The notes: a model not told the origin generated them from the letters alone. A stretch of DNA of 64,000 bases from Planctomycetaceae bacterium (GCA_004556055.1 SFIW01000001.1:59171-123170), one strand, 5' to 3'; positions 34,267 to 42,628 are shown, counted from the first letter of the stretch. Numbers and translations: made by a program.

Positions 34267-34303
34267 GAGCTGCGGGTCATCAGCTCTCGGAGTAATTTCC
34301 GAG
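34267..34303 (+). promoter_or_regulatory. Two abutting hairpins in secG leader
   Basis: GAGCTG/CAGCTC (34267-34286) and CTCGGA/TCCGAG (34286-34303) share one base. The second hairpin ends next to the ribosome binding site (GGAG at about 34308), so it could influence secG translation. Confidence 0.35.
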
Positions 34304-34320
34304 GTACGGAGTTTTGAAAT

Positions 34321-34785
34321 ATGTTAAGCGCCATCCTCCAGTCGCTCCTTTTCATCTTCATGGTCATCCTCTCCCTCTTCTTGATCCTCATTATTCTACT
34401 TCAAAGAGGCAAGGGGGGTGGACTCGTGGGCGCCTTTGGCGGCATGGGTGGCAGCAGCATGTTTGGAACTAAAACCAGCGACGTTTTTCTCAAGATTACT
34501 ATTTGGACAACTGTCGTTTGGTTTGTGGCGTGCTTCGGCGGTCGCTACATCTTGAGCATGAAAAGCGGAAATTCTCTCGCTGATCGCGCGTCTGAAAACG
34601 CTTTGACCGTGCCCGCTCCGACGACGGGCGCCGAAGTCCCGGCTCTTCCGAGTTCTGAATCTGTCACGACCGGCGATGAAGCGCCTGCTTCTGAAGACGA
34701 TGGAAAAGCCGTTCCTGATACCGAAGCTAAGGACTCCGGAGCAGAGCAACCCGCCCCTGAACCCGAAGCGAAGAATGCGGAATAG
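34321..34785 (+). CDS. secG: Preprotein translocase subunit SecG
   Basis: 154 aa. Two membrane helices (residues about 3-25 and 58-75) flank the conserved cytoplasmic loop ILLQRGKGGGLVGAFGGMGGSSMFGTKT, the hallmark of SecG. SecG aids SecYEG-driven export. The C-terminal 70 residues are an acidic, Ala/Glu/Pro-rich tail not found in short SecG proteins, probably disordered. The gene follows tpiA, a common arrangement, and is followed 44 bp later by yicC. Confidence 0.93.
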   Translation: MLSAILQSLLFIFMVILSLFLILIILLQRGKGGGLVGAFGGMGGSSMFGTKTSDVFLKITIWTTVVWFVACFGGRYILSMKSGNSLADRASENALTVPAPTTGAEVPALPSSESVTTGDEAPASEDDGKAVPDTEAKDSGAEQPAPEPEAKNAE

Positions 34786-34829
34786 TCGCTTAGCGCGCTT
34801 ACGACTCGAATTCATCATAAGACAACGCT

Positions 34830-35732
34830 ATGTTAGTAAGTATGACAGGTTTTGGGTCATGTACGACCCAAGGTGACGATTACATAATCTCCACTGAAAT
34901 TAAAGCCGTCAATAATCGTTTTCTGAAGACGTCTATTAAGTTGCCGGAAGGTTTTAGCGCGCTTGAGACGAAGATTGACGAATTGCTGCACGAAAAGATT
35001 GCGAGAGGCTCTGTTAATTTCAATCTTAAGGTGACTCGTCAATCAGACGCGCTAGATTTTGAAATCAATTTTCCGACTCTACGAAAATATATTTCCGAAG
35101 TTTTTCGATTCGAGCGAGGAAACCAGGACTTGCCTGCCTTAAAAGGCCACAGTTCCGTGACAGATTTCTTGCGTTTGCCAGGAGTCATTCAGGATAAGGC
35201 GCGGTGTGACGATTCGAATCTCCCCGAGCTGTTATGGAACAGAATAGCCGAGAATATTCGGACTTCGTTAAAAGAATTACAGGCAATGCGTGAAGTCGAA
35301 GGCGCGTCCACTCAGGAATATTTGGCGCAAAATATTTCTGGGTTGGGAACGATGATCGAAGAGATTAAGCGGATTGCTCCTACCGTAGTTGAAAATTATC
35401 GCGCTAAATTGACCGAACGCGTTTCTAAAGCGTTGCAAGAATCTTCGGTTGAGCTTGATCCATCTGTTTTGATAAGAGAAGTGGCGATCTATACCGACCG
35501 AGTCGATATTTCGGAAGAAATTGCGCGTTTCATTTCGCATTTGTCTCAGTTCAGCAATGCGATGGAATGCGAAAAGGTCTGCGGTAAGAAACTCGATTTT
35601 CTCACTCAAGAGATGTTCCGTGAGACGAATACGATTGGATCGAAAGCTAATTCCCAAGACGTTCTTCGTTTGGTTGTCGAAATGAAGTCCGTTATTGAGC
35701 GTATCCGTGAAATGGTGCAAAACGTAGAATAG
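34830..35732 (+). CDS. yicC: YicC family endoribonuclease-like protein
   Basis: 300 aa. The N-terminus MLVSMTGFG and the segment IKAVNNRFLKTSIKLPEGFSALETKIDELL are diagnostic of the YicC family. The C-terminal part has the conserved CGKKLDFLTQEMFRETNTIGSKAN followed by VVEMKSVIERIREMVQNVE. E. coli YicC is an endoribonuclease or RNase adaptor that promotes turnover of the small RNA RyhB. Gene order yicC-gmk-rpoZ-coaC is widely conserved. Its stop codon shares one base with the GTG used here for gmk. Confidence 0.93.
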   Translation: MLVSMTGFGSCTTQGDDYIISTEIKAVNNRFLKTSIKLPEGFSALETKIDELLHEKIARGSVNFNLKVTRQSDALDFEINFPTLRKYISEVFRFERGNQDLPALKGHSSVTDFLRLPGVIQDKARCDDSNLPELLWNRIAENIRTSLKELQAMREVEGASTQEYLAQNISGLGTMIEEIKRIAPTVVENYRAKLTERVSKALQESSVELDPSVLIREVAIYTDRVDISEEIARFISHLSQFSNAMECEKVCGKKLDFLTQEMFRETNTIGSKANSQDVLRLVVEMKSVIERIREMVQNVE

Positions 35733-36346
35733 TGTGGTTTAGCGTGGCGCATGAGGATTCATCTAAAAATGTCAGCCCTCAGAAGAGAGGGAAAGTTGTA
35801 ATTATTTCCGGACCTTCTGGCGTGGGGAAAGGTACGCTCGTCAAAAGACTGATTAGCGAATCCTCCTTTCCTCTCGTTTTAAGCGTTTCAGCGACAACTC
35901 GGCCACCTAGGCCTGGAGAAGTGAACGGTCGCGATTATTGGTTTATTTCAAGGGACGAGTTCCTCGAAAAACGCGCTAACGGTGAATTTCTGGAGTCTTT
36001 TGAAGTATATGAAGGAGGAGCCCTTTACGGAACCTTGCGTGAGACAGTGGAGACTCAAATTCGGCAGGGAAAGTGGGTCTTGCTCGAAATTGACGTTAAG
36101 GGCGCGCTCTGCGTGATGAAGGAGTTGCCCGAATCGCTGTCAGTTTTCATTCTGCCGCCAAGCCTGGAAGCGTTAAAGGAAAGACTTCTAAACCGTGGAA
36201 CAGAGAAAGGCGAGGATCTCTCAAGAAGGCTCGAACAGGCTGAGAAAGAAATATCCTTCAATAAATTCTATAAAGAGCGCATAGTCAACGACAACCTTGA
36301 CAAAGCTTTTGAAGAGTTGGTCAAAGTACTCGCTTCTTATAACTAA
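35732..36346 (+). CDS. gmk: Guanylate kinase
   Basis: 204 aa. The enzyme phosphorylates GMP to GDP. The Walker A loop is VIISGPSGVGKGTLVKRL, followed by the GMP-binding segment SVSATTRPPRPGEVNGRDYWFISRDEF and LEIDVKGA; the lid region is RLLNRGTEKGEDLSRRLEQAEKEI. About 18 residues precede the core. The start is uncertain: GTG at 35732 overlaps yicC by one base, and another GTG at 35744 is in frame. It is flanked by yicC and rpoZ, the usual neighbours. Confidence 0.95.
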   Translation: MWFSVAHEDSSKNVSPQKRGKVVIISGPSGVGKGTLVKRLISESSFPLVLSVSATTRPPRPGEVNGRDYWFISRDEFLEKRANGEFLESFEVYEGGALYGTLRETVETQIRQGKWVLLEIDVKGALCVMKELPESLSVFILPPSLEALKERLLNRGTEKGEDLSRRLEQAEKEISFNKFYKERIVNDNLDKAFEELVKVLASYN

Positions 36347-36391
36347 GATGTGAATTCTGATCCTATAAAGATCGGAGCAGAGGAGGTAAAG

Positions 36392-36703
36392 ATGATAGAA
36401 GAGCTTAAAGATGAAAATTTGATTAGAAAGGCCGGAGGGCGTTTCCGTCTTACTTCATTGATTCAGAAAAGACTCGCGCATCTGAACCGTGGCGCCGTCC
36501 CCTTCGCAGAGGATCCTACTGGCAAGGAGGACAAACTTCAGATCGTTGTTCGTGAGATTTTGGAAGACAAAATCTCCTTGGATTTGGATGGGAACTTAGA
36601 AATATCCTCGCGGGATAAGGCAGGAACTGGAGACGTCGCCGCTTTCAGTAGCGCGATCTCTTCCGGCAGCGATTCGACTGGATGGTCTTCCAATTCAATC
36701 TGA
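36392..36703 (+). CDS. rpoZ: RNA polymerase subunit omega
   Basis: 103 aa from the ATG at 36392, which has AGAGGAGG 5-6 nt upstream; a GTG at 36350 has none. The core is IRKAGGRFRLTSLIQKRLAHLNRGA, matching the omega helix that clamps the beta-prime C-terminus, with the Rxxx(L/I)xxxxQxR pattern. The product continues with IVVREILEDKI and ends in a Ser-rich tail. Position between gmk and coaC supports the assignment. Omega is often divergent, so this rests on context as well as motif. Confidence 0.85.
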   Translation: MIEELKDENLIRKAGGRFRLTSLIQKRLAHLNRGAVPFAEDPTGKEDKLQIVVREILEDKISLDLDGNLEISSRDKAGTGDVAAFSSAISSGSDSTGWSSNSI

Positions 36704-36778
36704 GGACAAAGAGCGGCCTCGGCGAGTTCTAACCGCGCTCTACTCATATCGATAAAATTTTAGGGACGATTGACGGAA

Positions 36779-37321
36779 ATGGACAAGGACAAAAGCGTAT
36801 TGCTTGGAGTCAGCGGAGGAATTGCAGCGTTCAAAGCTGCGACTCTTACCAGTCGTCTTGTCAAGGCAGGAGTCGAAGTTTCGGTCGTCATGACAGAGGC
36901 CGCGACTCGCTTAGTCGCCCCTAAAACTTTTGAAGCCTTGAGCGGACTCCCTGTTCTTACGTCTATGTGGGATCCGAGGTTTATTCATCCTCATATTGAA
37001 ATGTCGCGACGTGCGAAAGTTTTCTGCATAGCGCCGGCGACTGCCAACGTGATAGGCAAGGTTGCAAACGGAATAGCCGACGATCTTGTTACCTCCGTAT
37101 ACCTTGCCTTCTCTGGTAAAATCATTATTGCCCCCGCGATGAATTCCGTGATGTGGTCTAAGCCTAGCGTCCAGCGGAATTGTAAACAACTCCAAGAGGA
37201 CGGCGTAACCCTTGTAGGGCCTACGACGGGAAGATTGAGCTGCGGTGAATCGGGGCCGGGAAGAATGGTTGAGCCGGAGGAGATTTTCGAAAAGATAATG
37301 TCAGAATTGGAGAAGGCGTAA
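36779..37321 (+). CDS. coaC: Phosphopantothenoylcysteine decarboxylase (CoaC domain only)
   Basis: 180 aa. A flavoprotein of coenzyme A synthesis that decarboxylates 4'-phosphopantothenoylcysteine. Visible signatures are GVSGGIAAFKAATLTSRLVKAG, the active-site His in HIEMSRRA, the PXMNXXMW motif as APAMNSVMW, and the substrate-flap Cys in LSCGESGPGRM. In most bacteria CoaC is fused to CoaB; here the frame stops after the decarboxylase, so the synthetase must be encoded elsewhere. The ATG at 36779 is used; a TTG at 36770 is closer to an AGGGA and is a reasonable alternative. Confidence 0.93.
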   Translation: MDKDKSVLLGVSGGIAAFKAATLTSRLVKAGVEVSVVMTEAATRLVAPKTFEALSGLPVLTSMWDPRFIHPHIEMSRRAKVFCIAPATANVIGKVANGIADDLVTSVYLAFSGKIIIAPAMNSVMWSKPSVQRNCKQLQEDGVTLVGPTTGRLSCGESGPGRMVEPEEIFEKIMSELEKA

Positions 37322-37368
37322 AGATTTCTTCCAATATAGAAAATTTTCTAAAATTTTTCAAAACTATC

Positions 37369-37396
37369 TTGCGTCCTTATGAAGTGTCTATATAAT
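37369..37396 (+). promoter_or_regulatory. Promoter of the S10 ribosomal operon
   Basis: TTGCGT, a 16-bp spacer and a perfect TATAAT. It lies in the 331-bp gap 37322-37652 and predicts a leader of about 250 nt before rpsJ. Confidence 0.7.
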
Positions 37397-37580
37397 TTAT
37401 TGGACGTTGCAAATTACCGACAACGAAGTGTCTGGATCGCGCCGCTAACTTCTCTTTAAAGTTATGCGCAGCACAAGGAATGCATCTAGGTACTTGGTTC
37501 AAGAGTTCCCCTTCTAGGGTTGACGTAAAGTCGGCGACTGCGATGTTGTATCGTTTTATACTGCTGCTTAGAGCTAATAA

Positions 37581-37617
37581 TCTGACGAAAAGTTTTTAGG
37601 AATTAAAAGGCGTCAGA
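37581..37617 (+). promoter_or_regulatory. Leader hairpin upstream of rpsJ
   Basis: TCTGACG (37581-37587) pairs with CGTCAGA (37611-37617) across a 23-nt A/T-rich loop, 36 nt before the rpsJ start. It may be part of an autoregulatory ribosomal-protein leader. Confidence 0.4.
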
Positions 37618-37652
37618 TAAGATATTTGTCAACTGAGGTAACGGAGAGTAAA

Positions 37653-37982
37653 GTGTCAACTCCAGAAAATGTTATTCGTATTAGAATGGAAGCGTATGAT
37701 CACGTTGCGTTAGATCAAAGCGCTATGGAAATCGTTGAAACTGCGAAGCGTACAGGTTCTATGGTTCATGGTCCGATTCCGGTTCCAACCCGAATTGAAA
37801 GGTACACTGTTCTGTCTAGCCCTCATGTCCATAAGAAAGCTCGTCAGCAGTTCGAAATCAGAACTCATAAGCGCATTATTGACCTTGTTCAAGCGACAGC
37901 TAAAACTATTGAAGCTCTTAACAAGCTTAGTCTGCCTGCTGGCGTTGATATTCGTATCAAAGCCTCGAATGGAACTCGTTGA
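37653..37982 (+). CDS. rpsJ: 30S ribosomal protein S10
   Basis: 109 aa. The S10 core is IRIRMEAYDHVALDQSAMEIVETAKRTGSMVHGPIPVPT, ending with HKRIIDLVQATAKTIEALNKLSLPAGVDIRI. S10 sits in the 30S head and also joins NusB in transcription antitermination. The GTG at 37653 is chosen because GGAGAG lies 5-6 nt upstream; a TTG at 37626 in the same frame has none. It is the first gene of the S10 cluster, after a long leader. Confidence 0.97.
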   Translation: MSTPENVIRIRMEAYDHVALDQSAMEIVETAKRTGSMVHGPIPVPTRIERYTVLSSPHVHKKARQQFEIRTHKRIIDLVQATAKTIEALNKLSLPAGVDIRIKASNGTR

Positions 37983-38074
37983 CAAGGTGATTTAAATACC
38001 GTATCGGCCTTCACGAAAATATATCGGGCCGCAATGCGGGGAAAACTGTCTGAAAAGACGAAGGAAAAATAGAC

Positions 38075-38782
38075 ATGAGTATCGGTTTACTTGGTCAGAA
38101 ACTCGGTATGAGTCAGCTCTACACAGAACAGGGAGAAGTGATTCCTGTTACCGTAATTAAAGCGGGACCGTGCGACGTTTTGCAGGTTAAAACCGTTGAA
38201 CGTGACGGATACGAAGCTGTTCAGCTTGGTTTTAAAGATAAGCGCGTTTCGCTCGCAGGGAAGTGCGAAAGAGGACATGTTGCGAAGATTGACAGCAAGC
38301 GTCAGGCGAAGGGTCTTGCTCTCGCTCCTAAAGCGGGTTGCAATCCTAAGTCCTTCATTCGTGAGTTCCGCGTTTCTGTTGAAGGCGTTGAGGTTGGTCA
38401 ACAGTTTAACGTCGAAGTTTTCAACGACGTTATTGCCGTTGACGTCACCGCCAATAGCAAAGGACGCGGTTACGCTGGCGCGATGAAACGCCACAACTTC
38501 AGCGGTCAAAGAATGACGCACGGCGTTAAGAAGTGCCATCGTCACCTTGGCGGTACGGGTTGTAGCTCCTATCCGAGCCGCGTTCTTAAGGGTAAGCGAA
38601 TGCCTGGCCATTATGGAAACGCGCGTTGCACGGTTCGTAATCAGAAGGTCGTTGTTGTCGATAAAGAAAACAACTTGCTAGTGATCCGCGGCGCCGTTCC
38701 TGGTCCGACGGGCGCGTACGTCTCGATTCGTCCAACGAATAAATTGCCGGCTCCGAAGCACAATAAGTGGCGACTTGCCTAA
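38075..38782 (+). CDS. rplC: 50S ribosomal protein L3
   Basis: 235 aa. L3 signatures are GLLGQKLGMSQLYTEQGEVIPVTVI at the N-terminus and GAMKRHNFSGQRMTHGVKKCHRHLGGTG in the extension that reaches the peptidyl transferase region, followed by KGKRMPGHYGN. It is an early assembly protein of the 50S subunit. The gap to rpsJ is 92 bp, long for this operon. Confidence 0.98.
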   Translation: MSIGLLGQKLGMSQLYTEQGEVIPVTVIKAGPCDVLQVKTVERDGYEAVQLGFKDKRVSLAGKCERGHVAKIDSKRQAKGLALAPKAGCNPKSFIREFRVSVEGVEVGQQFNVEVFNDVIAVDVTANSKGRGYAGAMKRHNFSGQRMTHGVKKCHRHLGGTGCSSYPSRVLKGKRMPGHYGNARCTVRNQKVVVVDKENNLLVIRGAVPGPTGAYVSIRPTNKLPAPKHNKWRLA

Positions 38783-38841
38783 TTATTACGCATATGCGCG
38801 GCGCTTAACCACATTGAAATAATAAGGCTTATGGATAAAAG

Positions 38842-39471
38842 ATGGCAAATTTAAATATACTTGACAAGACAGGCGCGAAGGTTGGCGATTTCGAGATCGA
38901 CCTCGATGCTCTCGCCCCTAAAATTAGTAAGCAACTGCTTCATGACGCTGTCGTAATGTATCAAGCGAACTTGCGTCAGGGTTCTTCGAAGAGCAAGACT
39001 CGCTCTGAAGTTTCCGGTTCAAGGAAAAAAATGTACAAGCAAAAGGGCACGGGTAACGCGCGTGCTGGTCATAAGCGTAGCGGCATCCGTCGTGGCGGCG
39101 GGCATATCTTCGCCAAGACTCCTAAGGATTGGTCTTACAGACTTCCGCGAAAGGCCCTTAAACTTGCTACTACGATGGCTATGGCCGAAAAGATTCGCGG
39201 CGAATATGTAAAACTTATTGATACGATCGCCCTAGAAGCTCCGAAGACCAAAGAGGTCGCCACGATTCTCGCGAAGCTCGATCTTAACAAGACTGTCCTC
39301 GTGGTTGTTGATAAGTGCGATAATAACGTAACGCTGAGCGTTCGTAATATCCCAACGGCAAAAGTGCTTCCTGTTACCGATTTGAACGCTTGGGAAATTC
39401 TTCGCCCGTATCAGGTTCTCATGACGAAGTCGGCGATCGAAACCTTTGTTAAGACTCGTATAGCCGAGTGA
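38842..39471 (+). CDS. rplD: 50S ribosomal protein L4
   Basis: 209 aa. The tunnel-lining loop region is recognisable in SRKKMYKQKGTGNARAGHKRSGIRRGGGHIFAKTPKDWSYRLPRK. L4 lines the exit tunnel and, in gammaproteobacteria, represses the S10 operon by binding its leader. Whether it acts on the leader upstream of rpsJ here is unknown. Confidence 0.97.
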   Translation: MANLNILDKTGAKVGDFEIDLDALAPKISKQLLHDAVVMYQANLRQGSSKSKTRSEVSGSRKKMYKQKGTGNARAGHKRSGIRRGGGHIFAKTPKDWSYRLPRKALKLATTMAMAEKIRGEYVKLIDTIALEAPKTKEVATILAKLDLNKTVLVVVDKCDNNVTLSVRNIPTAKVLPVTDLNAWEILRPYQVLMTKSAIETFVKTRIAE

Positions 39472-39526
39472 TTCGTTCAAATCCATCTGAGTCAACAATA
39501 GCAAAGGTATAAGAGGAAGTTGAACA

Positions 39527-39844
39527 ATGGCTCAATGCAAAGACATTACTGATACGAAACTCGTCCTTGAACCGTATCAGATCATCATTCGCCCGATCGT
39601 AACCGAAAAAGGTTTCCATAATTCGTCGGCGCGTAACACATACACATTCGAAGTTCATAAGCTTGCTTCGAAAACTGATATCAAAGAAGCGATCGAAACC
39701 TTGTATGACGTGAAGGTCGTTTCCGTTCATACTCAAAATCGTCAAGGCAAAAAAAGACGAACACGAAAGGGTATCGGCGTCACGCGTTCATGGAAAAAGG
39801 CCATGATCAAACTTGATGCGGATCATCGTCTTGATATCTATTGA
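39527..39844 (+). CDS. rplW: 50S ribosomal protein L23
   Basis: 105 aa. The L23 pattern is IIIRPIVTEKGFHNSSARNTYTFEVHKLASKTDIKEAIETLYDVKVVSVHT, followed by the basic QGKKRRTRKGIGVTRSWKKAMI. It lies at the tunnel exit and docks signal recognition particle and trigger factor. Normal length and normal place between rplD and rplB. Confidence 0.97.
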   Translation: MAQCKDITDTKLVLEPYQIIIRPIVTEKGFHNSSARNTYTFEVHKLASKTDIKEAIETLYDVKVVSVHTQNRQGKKRRTRKGIGVTRSWKKAMIKLDADHRLDIY

Positions 39845-39897
39845 GATTAGCCGACACTTTACGGTAAAAGATAACGAAATACGATTGGAGAAATACA

Positions 39898-40755
39898 ATG
39901 GGTATTCGACGATATAGACCGAATAATGCGGGTCGGCGAAATATGAGCGTGAGCGACTTTGCCGAACTGACGAAGGGCGCGAAGCCGGAAAAAAGTTTGC
40001 TCCGTCCAAAGAAACGTTGTAGCGGTCGAAACAATAAGGGTATTATTACTGTTAGACATCGTGGCGGCGGTCACAAGAGACATCTGCGCTTGATCGACTA
40101 CCGACGTAATCTTGACGGAATGGTTGCGGTCGTAGATTCGATTCAGTACGATCCTAACCGTAGCGCTCGCATTGCTCTTCTCGTGTATGAGAATGGCGAA
40201 AAGCGATACATTATCGCCCCTGAAGGAATTCAGGTTGGTCAGAAGCTCATGAGCGGTGAGAACGCTGAACCTCTGGTCGGCAACTGCTTGCCTCTTTCCA
40301 AGATTCCGCTCGGTTCGACGATTCATAATATCGAGCTTCGTCCTGGTCGTGGCGGATGCATGTGCCGAAGCGCTGGTTCAAGCGCGAAGTTGGTTGCGCG
40401 TGAGGCGGAGTGGGCTCTATTGAACCTTCCTAGCGGCGAACTTCGTCGCGTTCCCGCTTCCTGTCGCGCCGTCATCGGCGTCGTGGGCAACGCCGACCAT
40501 ATGAACATCGTGATCGGTAAAGCTGGTCGTATGCGATGGTTGGGACGTCGACCTTACGTTCGTGGTACCGCCATGAACCCGATCGACCACCCGCACGGCG
40601 GTGGTGAAGGTCGAACCAAGGGTGGTCGCCATCCTGTTTCGCCTACTGGTAAGCCGACCAAGGGTACTTCGACTCGTAAGCATAAGAAGGCTTCGAACAA
40701 GGCTATTGTTCGTCGTCGTCGTAGCCGTCGTTATGGCGTGCTTAAACTTTCGTAG
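39898..40755 (+). CDS. rplB: 50S ribosomal protein L2
   Basis: 285 aa. L2 features are RCSGRNNKGIITVRHRGGGHKRHLRLIDYRR near the N-terminus and the C-terminal GKAGRMRWLGRRPYVRGTAMNPIDHPHGGGEGRTKGGRHP, including the conserved His of the HPHGGGEG motif needed for peptidyl transferase function. A hairpin lies in the gap that follows. Confidence 0.98.
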   Translation: MGIRRYRPNNAGRRNMSVSDFAELTKGAKPEKSLLRPKKRCSGRNNKGIITVRHRGGGHKRHLRLIDYRRNLDGMVAVVDSIQYDPNRSARIALLVYENGEKRYIIAPEGIQVGQKLMSGENAEPLVGNCLPLSKIPLGSTIHNIELRPGRGGCMCRSAGSSAKLVAREAEWALLNLPSGELRRVPASCRAVIGVVGNADHMNIVIGKAGRMRWLGRRPYVRGTAMNPIDHPHGGGEGRTKGGRHPVSPTGKPTKGTSTRKHKKASNKAIVRRRRSRRYGVLKLS

Positions 40756-40766
40756 TCCAATGGGCT

Positions 40767-40786
40767 CTTCAAGCGTAAGCTTGAAG
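40767..40786 (+). promoter_or_regulatory. Hairpin between rplB and rpsS
   Basis: Perfect 8-bp stem CTTCAAGC/GCTTGAAG with loop GTAA and no T-run. A processing or mRNA-stability element is more likely than a terminator. Confidence 0.4.
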
Positions 40787-40821
40787 TAAATATATGAATC
40801 CTATTTTCAACTGGGAATACA

Positions 40822-41088
40822 ATGAGTAGATCAATTAAAAAAGGCCCAGCCTATGATGCTAAGCTTCTGGCAAAGGTCGAAAAAATGAACCAGACAGGGA
40901 AGAAAGAGCCCATTAAGACTTGGTCTCGCGCGTGCACTATCCTTCCTCAATTTGTTGACTACACTTTCCTTGTCCATAACGGTAAAGTCTTCTTGCCAGT
41001 CCTTGTGACCGAGGATATGGTAGGCCATAAGCTCGGGGAATTCTCCTTGACTCGACGCTTCAACGGGCACGGTGGTAAAGGCAAGTAA
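40822..41088 (+). CDS. rpsS: 30S ribosomal protein S19
   Basis: 88 aa. S19 is identified by MSRSIKKGPAYDAKLLAKVEK at the start and IKTWSRACTILPQFVDYTFLVHNGKVFLPVLVTEDMVGHKLGEFSLTRRFNGHGGKGK. It contacts the 30S head and the A-site finger. It is 17 bp from rplV. Confidence 0.98.
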   Translation: MSRSIKKGPAYDAKLLAKVEKMNQTGKKEPIKTWSRACTILPQFVDYTFLVHNGKVFLPVLVTEDMVGHKLGEFSLTRRFNGHGGKGK

Positions 41089-41105
41089 TTTCGATAGGCG
41101 TTACA

Positions 41106-41477
41106 ATGGAAAAGAATATTAACGACACAAACTCCGAAAAGGTCGCCCAGTATCGCGCGATCCATAAGTTTGCGGACGTCAGCGCTCAGAAGGTGCGAGT
41201 TTTTGCGGACTTAATTCGTGGAAAATATGCCGACGAGGCGGTGACGCTTCTCGAATGCTATCCGAATCGCGGAGCTCGATATCTCGAGAAAGTTCTCAAA
41301 AGCGCCATGAGCAACGCGGAAGATCGTTTGAATCAGGACGCTCGCGATCTTAACCTTAAGATCGTCGACGTCAGAATTGACGGCGGTCCAATGCAGCGAC
41401 GTTGGCGAGCCGGTTCTCGTGGGGTTTCAGTGATCATTCGTCGTCGCTCGAGCCACATCAGCGTCGTGCTTGAATAA
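41106..41477 (+). CDS. rplV: 50S ribosomal protein L22
   Basis: 123 aa. The L22 core is FADVSAQKVRVFADLIRGKYADEAVTLLECYPNRGARYLEKVLKSAMSNAEDR, and the tunnel-reaching beta hairpin is GGPMQRRWRAGSRGVSVIIRRRSSHISVVL. A 20-residue hydrophilic N-terminal extension precedes the core. Confidence 0.97.
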   Translation: MEKNINDTNSEKVAQYRAIHKFADVSAQKVRVFADLIRGKYADEAVTLLECYPNRGARYLEKVLKSAMSNAEDRLNQDARDLNLKIVDVRIDGGPMQRRWRAGSRGVSVIIRRRSSHISVVLE

Positions 41478-41531
41478 TAATCATCACCAGTCGACTAGAT
41501 TATTAGCGACTATAACATAGGACTACGCTAT

Positions 41532-42260
41532 ATGGGACAGAAAGTTAATCCCGTCGCGCTTCGAGTAGGCGTAATGGAAGGCTGGAAGAGCCGCTGGTAC
41601 TCCCCTAAAAAGGAGTTCGCCGACCTGTTAGTCGAAGACGCCAAGATTCGCGAATTCATTAAGAAGCACAAGGAAGACAAAGACAAGAATAAAGGCGTCT
41701 TGAGTTTTCCCGGCGTTGCGAAGATTGAAATTGAACGCACGCGCGATGAAGTTCGCGTCATCATCACCACAGCTCGACCTGGTCTTTTGATCGGTCGTAA
41801 AGGTGAAAAGATCGAAGAACTCCAGGCCGAGCTTCAGAATCTTACCGGTCGTCGCATCAATCTCAAGATTGAAGAAGAAAAGAATCCCGAGTTGGTTGCT
41901 CAGCTTGTCGCAGAAGACATCGGCGATCAGCTCGTGAAGCGCGCAAGCTTTAGACGCGTCATCAAACACGCGATGTCTAAGGCGATGGAAAAGGGCGCTA
42001 AGGGTATTAAAATTCAACTTTCCGGACGTCTTGGCGGCGCTGAAATGGCGCGTTGCGAAAAGCAAGCCGAGGGGTCGATTCCGCTTTCAACTCTCCGCGC
42101 TAAAATTGATTACGGTTTCCATGAAGCCAAAATTGCGCAAGGGCATATCGGAATTCAAGTTTGGATAAATCAGGGCGAATATAACGAGGAAGATAACAAT
42201 GGCCAGAATGCCGAAAAGGGTCAAGCACCGAAAAATTCAAAGAGGGCGTATAAGAGGTAA
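41532..42260 (+). CDS. rpsC: 30S ribosomal protein S3, C-terminus overlaps rplP
   Basis: 242 aa. It opens GQKVNPVALRVGVMEGWKSRWYSPKKEFADLL and has the KH domain (ARPGLLIGRKGEKIEELQAEL) and the C-terminal domain with GRLGGAEMARCEKQAEGSIPLSTLRAKIDYGFHEA. S3 helps form the mRNA entry channel. The last 20 codons continue past the start of rplP in another frame, giving a 62-nt overlap and a basic tail ending KNSKRAYKR. Confidence 0.97.
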   Translation: MGQKVNPVALRVGVMEGWKSRWYSPKKEFADLLVEDAKIREFIKKHKEDKDKNKGVLSFPGVAKIEIERTRDEVRVIITTARPGLLIGRKGEKIEELQAELQNLTGRRINLKIEEEKNPELVAQLVAEDIGDQLVKRASFRRVIKHAMSKAMEKGAKGIKIQLSGRLGGAEMARCEKQAEGSIPLSTLRAKIDYGFHEAKIAQGHIGIQVWINQGEYNEEDNNGQNAEKGQAPKNSKRAYKR

Positions 42261-42615
42261 TGCCACTCGAGGACAGGCCGTAAGCTTTGGTGATTTCGGT
42301 CTGCAAACTCTCGAAGGGGGATGGATTAGCGCCGCTACTATTGAAGCTGGTCGTATCGCCGCGCAACAATATCTGCGCACGGAAGGTAAGCTTTACATCC
42401 GTATCTTCCCCGATAAATCAATCACCTCTATTCCTCTTGAAACTCGTATGGGTAAAGGTAAAGGTGAACCGGAATACTGGGCAGCAGTCGTCCATCCGGG
42501 AACGGTTATGTACGAAGTCGGCGGCGTTCCTGAAGAAACCGCTAAGCTCTGCTTTAACCGTTTGGCACACAAGATGCCTGTTAAATGCCGTTTGATTCGT
42601 CGCAAGGCGATCTGA
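42199..42615 (+). CDS. rplP: 50S ribosomal protein L16
   Basis: 138 aa. The L16 sequence is MPKRVKHRKIQRGRIRGNATRG with three residues before it, continuing GLQTLEGGWISAATIEAGRIAAQQYLR and YEVGGVPEETAKLCFNRLAHKMPVKCRLI. L16 organises the A-site tRNA region of the 50S subunit. The start codon lies inside rpsC, with GAGGAAG about 9 nt before it, so the ribosome binding site is part of the rpsC coding sequence. Confidence 0.98.
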   Translation: MARMPKRVKHRKIQRGRIRGNATRGQAVSFGDFGLQTLEGGWISAATIEAGRIAAQQYLRTEGKLYIRIFPDKSITSIPLETRMGKGKGEPEYWAAVVHPGTVMYEVGGVPEETAKLCFNRLAHKMPVKCRLIRRKAI

Positions 42616-42628
42616 TAGCTAATATCGC

